A DNA stretch of 39,717 bases, taken from Pirellulales bacterium (lineage in GTDB: Bacteria > Planctomycetota > Planctomycetia > Pirellulales > Thermoguttaceae). The DNA is taken from the NCBI GenBank assembly GCA_013360685.1, contig JABWBD010000017.1:1-39717 (forward strand), written 5' to 3'. Of the stretch, positions 22,720 to 30,447 are shown one piece after another; within the stretch, counting starts at the first letter, position 1, and every line of letters begins with the position of its first letter. The notes below the pieces were generated by a model, which was given only the letters and a program-made list of their open reading frames with translations, was not told the origin of the DNA and did no database searches. A program made the position numbers and the translations under genes.

Positions 22720-23421
22720 TCAAGGGGCCCGCTCCGCTGCGCTCGGAACAGCCGGACCGGTCGGATCGTCCGGATCGGCGGAAGGTGTTGCGCCGCCCGT
22801 GTCCGGCGCGGGTGCGGTGTCGGCCGGGACCGCCTCCATGCCGGTCTCGACGCCCGTCTCACCGGTCGGCGCTGCTTCCGGAGGCGCAGTGGCCCTCTCC
22901 ACCAGCGCACGGACGACATCCCGCGTGCTCGGGGCATCCGACGACGACACGATCGAATTGAGCAGGCCGCACCATCCCGACAAGTAACCGATGGTGGCCT
23001 GTTGCGACGCTGCGTCGAGCCCGAGCCTCCTGCCGGACTCGGTTTGCGCGTAGGGAGTAAGGCAAAGCAGGAAGGCCAGGAAGCTCCCCGTCAAGAAACC
23101 GGCCAGGAACCCCAGCAGCCCGCCGCCGAAGAGGTCCCATGTCGGAGAAAACTCGGAGCGAAGCCGTCCCCGAAGCACCGCGGAGCAGATCCCCAGGCCG
23201 ATCAAGAGCGTTGCCGCGCTGATACTCACCAGGGTAAGGACGTGATCGTAGGGCGTCGACGCGCCTCCGGGCAGGGCGGCAATCGCGACGGGCGTGAGGA
23301 AAATGCCCATGTACGCGGACAATATCAGGTTCAAGAGAAGAATCCAGGCCGCATAGAACCCGAGCCGCGAGCCCACCCAAGCGAAGAGTCCGCCAACGAG
23401 CAATATCACCCAAAAAACCAT
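22720..23421 (-). CDS. CvpA-like multi-helix membrane protein
   Basis: A 233-residue protein with four to five membrane helices (residues about 2-30, 33-52, 62-86 and 95-122). The first begins MVFWVILLVGGLFAWVGSRLG. GGLLGFLAGFLTGSFLAFLL matches the glycine-rich helix of CvpA (colicin V production) family proteins. The last 55 residues are a Pro/Ala/Thr/Asp-rich tail, probably disordered. ATG 23421 is used because the first helix begins there; the frame is open further upstream only as antisense to the ATPase gene. Its start is 5 nt after the stop of the GspE-like gene, so the two are co-transcribed. CvpA proteins are linked to envelope homeostasis; the function here is unknown. Confidence 0.65.
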   Translation of the reverse strand: MVFWVILLVGGLFAWVGSRLGFYAAWILLLNLILSAYMGIFLTPVAIAALPGGASTPYDHVLTLVSISAATLLIGLGICSAVLRGRLRSEFSPTWDLFGGGLLGFLAGFLTGSFLAFLLCLTPYAQTESGRRLGLDAASQQATIGYLSGWCGLLNSIVSSSDAPSTRDVVRALVERATAPPEAAPTGETGVETGMEAVPADTAPAPDTGGATPSADPDDPTGPAVPSAAERAP

Positions 23422-23426
23422 GGCCG

Positions 23427-25022
23427 TTACCCTACGACTCTCTTGAATTCGTCGAGACTGGTGATTCCCGCAACCACCAGGCGGAACGCCTCGTTTTTCA
23501 GGTTGGTCCGGCTCTTCTTCTCGCCTTCCGATCGGAGCTTGGCGGCGAGCCCCGGATTGTTGGCGATTTCCGTTCGCAGTTCGTCGGTCACCGAGAGGAG
23601 GTCGCAGACCGCCAACCGCCCAAGATAGCCGGTGCCGCCGCAGGCGTCGCACCCGGCGGCCTGGAACATCCGCCCCGGATCGATGCCTCGCTTGCGGAAT
23701 CCCTCGGCTGCCGCGGGGCTCAGCCGGGCCGGCCGCTTGCACTGGCGGCAAAGCTTGCGGACCAGGCGCTGCGTCATCAGCAGGCTCAGGCCCGACGACA
23801 GCAGCATCGGCGACACTCCCAAGTCGAGAAGCCGAATCAGGGCCGTCGGATTGCTGTCGCAGTGCATGGTGGCCAGCACCAGGTGGCCGGTCTGTGCCGC
23901 GCGGACGGCGATCTCGGCCGTTTCCTCGTCGCGGATCTCGCCCACGCAGATCACGTCCGGATCCTGGCGGAGGATGCTCCGCAGCGAACTGGCGAAGGTG
24001 ATCTTCGCCTTGGCGTTGATCTCGATCTGGCTGACGTTCGGCAGGTGGGCCTCGATGGGATCTTCCACCGAAATCACGTTGCGGGTCTGGCGGTCGATCG
24101 CGTTGAGCATCGAGTAGAGCGTGGTGGTCTTGCCGCTTCCCGTCGGCCCGCAAACGAGCACCATGCCGAACGGCTTGCCGAGGGCGCCGAGAATGATGGA
24201 CCGCTGCTGCTCGGGAATGCCGACGTCGGCCAAGGTAAATCGGCCGGCGTTCTGGTTGAGGATGCGGATCGAGAGTTTCTCGCCGTTCAGCGCGCCGCTG
24301 CTGGCCACCCGGAAGGAAACGCTGGTATCCCCTTTCCTCGCCGTGAACGCGCCGTCCTGCGGTCTGCGGCGTTCCGCCAGGTCCATGCTGGAGACCGCCT
24401 TGACGCTGTTGAGCACCGCACGGCTGGTCGCCGCGGGAAGGATACGCAGGGTCCTCAGGGCGCCGTCGACGCGGAGCCGGACTGCATAGGAGGTATGGTC
24501 CTTCGGGTCGATGAGAATGTCGCTCGCCCGCTGCCGCACGGCCTCCTCGATGATCTGGACCGTCATGGCCAGCACGTGCCTGTCTCCCGGCCCGGCTTCA
24601 CCGTGGCCGTAAAGCCGGCTCAACTCGGCGCCGTTCGCGTCGAACAGTTGCAGCCCGGACTCCTCGACCGGCATCGGCTTGACGCCCATGGTCCCAAGCA
24701 TCGCGTCCTTCAGCCGGTCCCAGAAGCTCTTGTCCCGTGCCGACGCTCTCGTGTCGGTCAGCACCAGCACGAGGATCACCAGGGGACCGCCCAACAGCGT
24801 CGCCACCTGGAAAAGCGACTCGTACTCGCTGGGCACCAGCGGGTTGTCTTTCAGCCGCGGAGTCAGATACAGGCAAAAGCAGGCCCAGCCCACCAGGAGG
24901 ATGAGTTTCAGCGGACTGAAAGGCAGCGACGTCGCCGACTCCAGGGGAACGGCTTGCGCCAACAAGAACCAGGCCGCCATAAGACTCTGCGGAAAAACGG
25001 GCATGGAACGGACAATTCGCAT
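23427..25022 (-). CDS. GspE/PilB-type secretion ATPase with N-terminal membrane helices
   Basis: A 531-residue type II secretion/type IV pilus ATPase. Walker A GPTGSGKT is at 292-299, the Asp box SVEDPIE at 318-324, Walker B PDVICVGEIRDEE near 355-367, and the His box TGHLVLATMH near 378-387. The tetracysteine zinc motif (C425xxC428 and C458xxC461) is complete, and the N2 domain (RQRASDILIDP) starts near residue 163. In place of the usual N1/MshEN domain the protein begins with three hydrophobic stretches (about 9-28, 37-54 and 71-89), so the ATPase appears to be membrane-bound. No pseudopilin, GspF or secretin gene is adjacent. ATG 25022 lacks a clear Shine-Dalgarno; Met7 is an alternative start. 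The CvpA-like gene follows after 5 nt. Confidence 0.88.
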   Translation of the reverse strand: MRIVRSMPVFPQSLMAAWFLLAQAVPLESATSLPFSPLKLILLVGWACFCLYLTPRLKDNPLVPSEYESLFQVATLLGGPLVILVLVLTDTRASARDKSFWDRLKDAMLGTMGVKPMPVEESGLQLFDANGAELSRLYGHGEAGPGDRHVLAMTVQIIEEAVRQRASDILIDPKDHTSYAVRLRVDGALRTLRILPAATSRAVLNSVKAVSSMDLAERRRPQDGAFTARKGDTSVSFRVASSGALNGEKLSIRILNQNAGRFTLADVGIPEQQRSIILGALGKPFGMVLVCGPTGSGKTTTLYSMLNAIDRQTRNVISVEDPIEAHLPNVSQIEINAKAKITFASSLRSILRQDPDVICVGEIRDEETAEIAVRAAQTGHLVLATMHCDSNPTALIRLLDLGVSPMLLSSGLSLLMTQRLVRKLCRQCKRPARLSPAAAEGFRKRGIDPGRMFQAAGCDACGGTGYLGRLAVCDLLSVTDELRTEIANNPGLAAKLRSEGEKKSRTNLKNEAFRLVVAGITSLDEFKRVVG

Positions 25023-25206
25023 CGGGGTGGCAACGTAGCCAGCCCCTCCGGTAGCGGGATTTCTGGGATTTCGGGAGGGCCATGCGGCAGACTACGCAAA
25101 CTTCCAACGCCTGACGACTTCGGCCACCGCAAGGCTGAACGGTTGTGGGGCGGGGAACCTGTCTTTATTTTCTACCAAGGGCAGGGCGGTCGTCAATACG
25201 CCACTC

Positions 25207-25666
25207 ATGGAGGCCGAAACGCGCGATCCGAAGGGGGCGTGGCGGTTCTTCCCCGAGAAGGGCGTTCCGCCTTCGATGCCGACGCTTGCTGGCGCAACGT
25301 GGGAACCGGCAGGGCGACGAGCATCCCGTCGTCGCCGTCAGCTACAACGACGCGATGGCCTTCTGCGCGTGGCTGTCGCGAAAGGAAGGGGCGAAGTATC
25401 GCCTGCCGACGGAGGCCGAGTGGGAATACGCCTGCCGCGCGGGCACGGCCACCCGCTACTCGAACGGCGACCCCGAGTCGCTCACGCAGATCGCCAACGT
25501 TTTCGACGCAACTGCGAAGTAACACCTCTCGGCCGGGAGCGCGATCGGCTCCAGCGATGGCTACGCGTTCGCGGCTCCGGTGGGTCGATTCAGACCCAAC
25601 GCCTGGGGACTTGACGATAGGCACGGGAACGTATGGGAGTGGTGCGACGATTGGTACGGGGCCTGA
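25207..25666 (+). pseudogene. Formylglycine-generating enzyme (SUMF1/FGE) relic
   Basis: Pieces of an FGE-sulfatase domain lie in two frames. [15 protein letters not shown] near 25261-25305 is followed, after a one-base frame change, by [18 protein letters not shown] and [17 protein letters not shown]. An in-frame TAA at 25520-25522 then interrupts NVFDATAK before [18 protein letters not shown] and [13 protein letters not shown], which stops at TGA 25664-25666. The order and wording match FGE, including the WEWC segment, but the N-terminus and the C-terminal RGGSW region are missing. FGE converts the sulfatase Cys to formylglycine, so it is notable that a sulfatase lies 3.3 kb downstream. This copy cannot be functional. 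Confidence 0.8.
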
Positions 25667-25853
25667 CGCCCTCTTGCGGAACCGCCACGCGTGCGATAGA
25701 CTTATCCCCGCTCATAACCATACGCTTTTGACGCCCGAAGGGGGCATGTCGATCTAGGTCAGAATCTCAGGGAGAAATACCGGTGTGGCACGCACGACGC
25801 CGAACACTGGTTGTAGGCAGATCGATCGAGCGTCGAACAAGAAGCCGTGACCG

Positions 25854-25958
25854 GAACACTTGACGAAAGGCATCTCGGTCAAGGGTGTGCTACCCGGCGA
25901 ACTAGTGACGGTCGTGGACGTGAAGTGGATCGGCAAACCACAGACGACGCGGGTGCGT
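25854..25958 (+). pseudogene. Possible fragment of a helicase N-terminal beta-domain
   Basis: One frame reads EHLTKGISVKGVLPGELVT followed by VVDVKWIGKPQTTRV. This resembles the short N-terminal domain of large SNF2/DEAD-type helicases of bacteria (..G..V.GL.P...VTVV.V.W.G), which is continued there by LTYKD. Here similarity ends after about 30 residues, just before the STAS gene. No start codon or rest of the gene is present. The call rests on pattern resemblance only. Confidence 0.3.
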
Positions 25959-25972
25959 CGGGGAGTGACGAT

Positions 25973-26326
25973 ATGCTTGACTACCGGCGTTTGCAGGTGT
26001 CGGAACGTGGCGATGTGCTCATCCTGAAGCTTCTGGACAGCCGGCTTTCTGCTGATCTGGCCGACGAGATCGGAAATGAGTGCAGAGTTGCGGTGGAACG
26101 AGAAGGGTTCCAGAAGATCCTCTTGGATTTCTCCGGCGTGAATTATGCGTGCAGCGACGTGATCGCCAAACTCGTCATCCTGAACAAGAGAGTGCGGGAA
26201 AAGGGAGGGCGGCTCAAACTGTGCGGGATCTGCCCCTTTGTCCGAGAAATCCTCGCAATGACCAAACTGGATACGATCCTGGACATCGCCGCGAGCGAAG
26301 CAGATGCCTTGGCGGCGTTCACTTGA
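25973..26326 (+). CDS. STAS-domain protein (anti-sigma factor antagonist-like)
   Basis: A 117-residue single STAS domain. The segment ILLDFSGVNYACSDVIAKLVIL (Asp52 onward) has the beta-strand/helix transition that in SpoIIAA/RsbV carries the phosphorylated serine; Ser61 is the equivalent. GGRLKLCGICPFVREIL and the C-terminal LDTILDIA helix also fit. Such proteins bind anti-sigma kinases and are switched by phosphorylation. ATG 25973 follows GGGAGTGACGAT, a fair ribosome-binding site; the frame is open to 25847, but that stretch overlaps the helicase-like fragment. No partner kinase (RsbW-like) or phosphatase gene is adjacent. Confidence 0.85.
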   Translation: MLDYRRLQVSERGDVLILKLLDSRLSADLADEIGNECRVAVEREGFQKILLDFSGVNYACSDVIAKLVILNKRVREKGGRLKLCGICPFVREILAMTKLDTILDIAASEADALAAFT

Positions 26327-26453
26327 AACTGGGTGAGAAGACCCTGGAAGGAGAGACTGCCTACCGCGAATTCTGCTCGGACTGCACCCATGGCGTAAGC
26401 CCAAAGTCGGAGACATCCCGGCGCGGACAATCCTCTCTACCCTGGAGAAAAGC

Positions 26454-28610
26454 ATGACCAACGCGCGAACCGCACCGAATCCATTCCTCGGGAAAACCGT
26501 TGTCTGCCTGCTTCTCCTGCCATCGGCACTCCCCATCGCCCTGGGAGTTCCTCCGGCTGCAACGGCCGTGGCTGCCGGGGAGAAACCGGTTTGCCGAATC
26601 CACGTGGATCCGGGGCATCCGTGGCAGCCGCCCTTCGGACTGGATCGAGTTGGCCGTCCGCTGGCGGTGACGGTGGAAGTTGTCGCCGATGCCTCATCGC
26701 CACGAGAGTACGTACTGGTCGGTTACCGCCAGGGAAAGGAACTTGCCCGCACGCAACTGGCCCTGGTCGGCGCATCGCCCTGCCAGTGCCACGCCTCGTT
26801 CGATACATGGCCGGCGGAACTGGCACTGCTGGCCACGACACCCCAAGGCGCTATCGTGGAACTGGCCCGGCAATCCGTCGAGGTGCCGCAACTCGAAGCG
26901 GAGGCGATCGCGAGGCCGGATCGCATCGTGAACCCGATCGATCTGGGAACGGTCTTCGTGCCCTACGACTGGCTCTTGTTGGGCGGCGACCAGAATGGGA
27001 CTGTGGATGTGGCGGCTGTGAACCGGTCTGACGAAATCGCCGATGTCGTTGTCAGTGCCTGGTTTGAATCCGCGCCGGCGGCAAAGACAACGGCCGGCGT
27101 CCGGATGGTTAGAGACTGCCGCGCGCAGCATCGCCTGCCACTGCCGGCCGCTCCAGCAAAGGTCGATCGCGACTTGCTTCACATAAGCATCGCTTCGGCA
27201 GCCGGCAAGGAGCTGTGGCACAAGACGATCCCGACGATGCTGGTCCGTAACCCGCCCGCCTGGCCCGAATTCGGAGCGGTGGAAACGAAGCTCCGTTATG
27301 ATGCTCCCATTTCCGTGCGCGGCAGCGACGGCACGTACTCCGCTCTGAGCTATGCGGACGCCTGGGAGTCGAATCTTCAGGACGTGGTGGTGGCGTTGCC
27401 CAATGGCACGCGTTTCGTCTTCTGGCGGGGCTCCAGCTACATCCCTTTCTGGGCCGGCCGGTACAACACGGGCTTCTGCTACGAATGGGCCGAAAAGAAC
27501 CCGCCTGCCGATGCCTGCGATGCGGTGGAACCGCTGATGGACAAGGAACTCCGGTACAGCCGGGTGCGGATCGTCGAGTCCACGCCCGCTCGCGTCCATG
27601 TCCGCTGGAGCTATCAATCGTGCGACCTGCAATACAGAGTATGGGGCGATTCGGCGGTCGAGGATTTCTACTTTTACCCCGACGGCTTCGGCATCCGGAC
27701 GCTCACGCTTCAATGCCATCCGGAGGACAACTACGAGCTAAGCGAGTTGATCGTCTTGACGCCTCAGTCGGCTTATCCTTTGAGCGTTCTGCCACCCAAT
27801 CTCGTCGACATTCTCTTCCTGGATGGCCAGAAACACGAACTTGCGTTCCCCTATCTCGGCGCCGTTGATACCGGGCGGAACCGGACGCTGGCCGTCAAGT
27901 CCCGCGACATGCCGGCGGTCTACCGGATCCGACTGCACAAAAACGATCCGGCGACGGCAGTCTATTTCAGCCCGTTCGATCGAAAACTGCCCGAGATGGT
28001 CTACCGGCCCTTTTTCGATAACGGCCAGCTTGTGACGCCGGTCTATTGGGGCAGTCATTGGCCGCTGGCACGCGGCAACACCACCGGCGGCGCGATCAAC
28101 GATCGGCTTTCGCTCACGCCCGGCCACAACAGCATCCTCACCTGGGGTTATTTTCATCAGCCGGCGACGTTGCGGACCACTGCCGCTGCCATGCTCGATA
28201 CCTTGGGGCGTTCCCGGGTGATGGCGGTGCGAACGTGGGTTTGGCTGATCGGCCTGACCGATGCCGACGATGCGAGCATTCTCCAGGTGGCTCGTAGCTT
28301 CTCCGCTCCCCCGTCCATGGAAGTTCGCGGGGCTCGCCTCGATACCGAGTCCCATGCGTTCGAACGGCGGGCCATCCGGATGACCGTGGACAGCCCGGTT
28401 GTGAATCTGCGGATCAGCCCTGCCACGGTGTGCGTGGACCCGGTGTTCGAGCTTTCCGGCGTACCGGGAGACCTTGCCGGCATCGAACTGGCGGGCCGTC
28501 GCCTCGGCGCTCGGGAGTACTCCTGGGACGGCAAGACGCTCTGGATCCGGGCAACGCTCACCGGAGACACGCCGTTGAAATGGGATTTCAACTCCCGGTC
28601 TCCAAAATAG
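26454..28610 (+). CDS. Large secreted protein of unknown function
   Basis: A 718-residue protein with a signal peptide (hydrophobic residues 13-43, VVCLLLLPSALPIALG then Ala-rich). The rest has no membrane helix and a beta-rich composition. Segments such as WRGSSYIPFWAGRYNTGFCYEW, VRWSYQSCDLQYRVWGDS and YFYPDGFGIRTLTL, rich in aromatic residues, suggest a carbohydrate-binding or beta-sandwich enzyme like those in polysaccharide utilisation regions, but I recognise no family. Cysteines are sparse. GGAGAAAAGC lies directly before ATG 26454. The gene precedes a sulfatase on the same strand by 331 nt, so a role in extracellular glycan processing is a fair guess only. Confidence 0.8.
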   Translation: MTNARTAPNPFLGKTVVCLLLLPSALPIALGVPPAATAVAAGEKPVCRIHVDPGHPWQPPFGLDRVGRPLAVTVEVVADASSPREYVLVGYRQGKELARTQLALVGASPCQCHASFDTWPAELALLATTPQGAIVELARQSVEVPQLEAEAIARPDRIVNPIDLGTVFVPYDWLLLGGDQNGTVDVAAVNRSDEIADVVVSAWFESAPAAKTTAGVRMVRDCRAQHRLPLPAAPAKVDRDLLHISIASAAGKELWHKTIPTMLVRNPPAWPEFGAVETKLRYDAPISVRGSDGTYSALSYADAWESNLQDVVVALPNGTRFVFWRGSSYIPFWAGRYNTGFCYEWAEKNPPADACDAVEPLMDKELRYSRVRIVESTPARVHVRWSYQSCDLQYRVWGDSAVEDFYFYPDGFGIRTLTLQCHPEDNYELSELIVLTPQSAYPLSVLPPNLVDILFLDGQKHELAFPYLGAVDTGRNRTLAVKSRDMPAVYRIRLHKNDPATAVYFSPFDRKLPEMVYRPFFDNGQLVTPVYWGSHWPLARGNTTGGAINDRLSLTPGHNSILTWGYFHQPATLRTTAAAMLDTLGRSRVMAVRTWVWLIGLTDADDASILQVARSFSAPPSMEVRGARLDTESHAFERRAIRMTVDSPVVNLRISPATVCVDPVFELSGVPGDLAGIELAGRRLGAREYSWDGKTLWIRATLTGDTPLKWDFNSRSPK

Positions 28611-28941
28611 GCTGATCGGGATATCGCAATACGGGCTCGCGCTGAAGTCGCGTCGTGGGAGATGCGTTGCCGCTCGCCCACCCGGCGATCCAACGGCCAG
28701 CAATCATCACGGTAACCCGTTCGTCGCCGGCGAACCAGAGGGTCCGCCCGAGGACTGGCGACATTCGCGATTCCCTCTGGGTGGTGGCCATTCGGCGAGC
28801 ACGACGAAATGCGCCGGGCCACCGAGTTGCGATCTTCCCGCAGTACCACGCCTTGTTCCTTGTCGTTACAATGCGGGACGTCGACCGGTCGGATGCTAAC
28901 TGCCGCACAGCCGGCCGTCCACGTGGTAAGGAAAATACCCC
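28611..28941. other. Non-coding stretch before the sulfatase gene
   Basis: I see no supported gene in these 331 bases. Open frames on the minus strand are antisense continuations from the neighbouring genes. The stretch ends in AAGGAAAATACCCC, the likely ribosome-binding site of the sulfatase. No terminator hairpin with a T-run is evident. Confidence 0.5.
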
Positions 28942-30318
28942 ATGACGAAGACGAGACTCGGTTTGATTGCCGTCGCCCTGTTCCTGTCTCCGGCGGCCGC
29001 CCCGCGCGCCGCCGAGACGGACAAGCCGCAAGGCAGGCCCAACATCATCTTCATTCTTGCCGACGACTACGGCATTCCCGGCGTCGGCTGCTACGGCGGC
29101 GCTTACAAGACGCCGAACCTCGATGCGCTGGCGGCCGGCGGCGTGCGGTTTGATCGCTGCTTCTCCGCACCGCTCTGCGCCCCCTCGCGGGCCCTGTGCA
29201 TGTTCGGCCGCTACGCCTTCCGCACCGGTGTGCTCGACAACGGCTGCGGTGCGGCCGCCAGGCCCGACAAGGAAGTCTCCATCGCCAAGACGCTCAAGCA
29301 GGCGGGCTACGCGACGGCGCTGGCGGGCAAATGGAGCCAACTCTCCTATCTCGACACGGCCGGGGAAGGCCGCGCCTGGGGCTTCGACGAATTCCTGCGC
29401 TGGGACAAGTCCCAGGGCGAACGCTACTGGAAGCCCGCGCTGAATAAGAACGGCCAGGCCGTGCCTGTCACCGATGCCAGCTACGGCCCCGACTTGTTCC
29501 ATGAGTTCGTTGTGGATTTCATCCGACGGCACCGCGACGTGCCGTTCTTCATCTACTACCCGACGCCCTTGGTTCACGGACCGATCCTGCCCACACCCGA
29601 CAGCCAGCAGGCCGGCGACCGGAAAGCCAAGGGCCAAGGCAAGGGCGACAGTCCGCTGTACGCGGACAATATCGCTTACCTCGACAAGACCGTCGGCAAA
29701 CTCGTGGCCGCCCTCGACGAGATGAAGCTGCGCGAAAAGACACTCATCGTCTTCACCGGCGACAACGGCAGCGTCCCCGTGGGCACGATCAACGGCCGTC
29801 CCGTGGACGGTCACAAGAGCCAGGTCAACGAAGGCGGCAGCCGCGTGCCGCTGATCGCCAACTGGAAAGGCGTGACGCCGGCCGGCCGCGTGCTGGAGGA
29901 CCTGGTGGACTTCAGCGATTTCTACGCGACGTTTGCCGAACTGGCCGGTGCGAAAATGCCGGACGGGCTGACGTTCGACAGCCGCAGTTTCGCCCTGCAG
30001 TTGCGCGGCGAGAAAGGCACGCCGCGCGAGTGGGTTTACGTGCAGCTCGGAGCGAAGTGGTATGCCCGCAGCGACGGCTGGAAACTGACCGAGAGCGGCG
30101 AATTGTCCGACATGCGCGACGCGCCGTTTGTCGAGAAGCCGGTTCCCGCGGACGCGCAGAGTTCCGAGGCCAAAGCCGCGCGCCGCCAGTTGCAGGACGT
30201 GCTCGACAAGCTCGACCCCAGGGCCGGAGAATCCAAGCCGCGCAAGAGGGCCGAGGGCGACAAGCAGCAGCAGCGGAAAGATCGCAGGAGGGCAACGAGA
30301 GAAGCACCGAAGAAATAA
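28942..30318 (+). CDS. Secreted type I sulfatase (arylsulfatase A-like)
   Basis: A 458-residue sulfatase with a Sec signal peptide (residues 1-24). Metal ligands Asp41-Asp42 (ILADDYG) and Asp274-Asn275 (FTGDNG) are present. The formylglycine motif is C79-A-P-S-R83, so Cys79 needs activation by an FGE. Lys130 (AGKWS), His212 (VHGP) and Lys292 (GHKSQVNEGG) line the sulfate site. The histidine of the usual GKWH motif is Ser132 here. The C-terminal tail (from about residue 405) is a highly basic, Lys/Arg/Gln-rich stretch absent from most sulfatases. It would remove sulfate esters from glycans in the periplasm or outside. The only FGE gene in the window (25207-25666) is broken, so activation must come from elsewhere in the genome. 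Confidence 0.92.
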   Translation: MTKTRLGLIAVALFLSPAAAPRAAETDKPQGRPNIIFILADDYGIPGVGCYGGAYKTPNLDALAAGGVRFDRCFSAPLCAPSRALCMFGRYAFRTGVLDNGCGAAARPDKEVSIAKTLKQAGYATALAGKWSQLSYLDTAGEGRAWGFDEFLRWDKSQGERYWKPALNKNGQAVPVTDASYGPDLFHEFVVDFIRRHRDVPFFIYYPTPLVHGPILPTPDSQQAGDRKAKGQGKGDSPLYADNIAYLDKTVGKLVAALDEMKLREKTLIVFTGDNGSVPVGTINGRPVDGHKSQVNEGGSRVPLIANWKGVTPAGRVLEDLVDFSDFYATFAELAGAKMPDGLTFDSRSFALQLRGEKGTPREWVYVQLGAKWYARSDGWKLTESGELSDMRDAPFVEKPVPADAQSSEAKAARRQLQDVLDKLDPRAGESKPRKRAEGDKQQQRKDRRRATREAPKK

Positions 30319-30447
30319 CGCTGCTCAAGCAGTGGTATGCCGGCCGTGGATTCGCGCTGGATACGAAATGCGTCCGATCATGCCGGAGTTGCCTGCGGGA
30401 AGCCGGGAGTGATGCGGGCTGGGCCATCGTGAAACGCCGCGCCCGGG

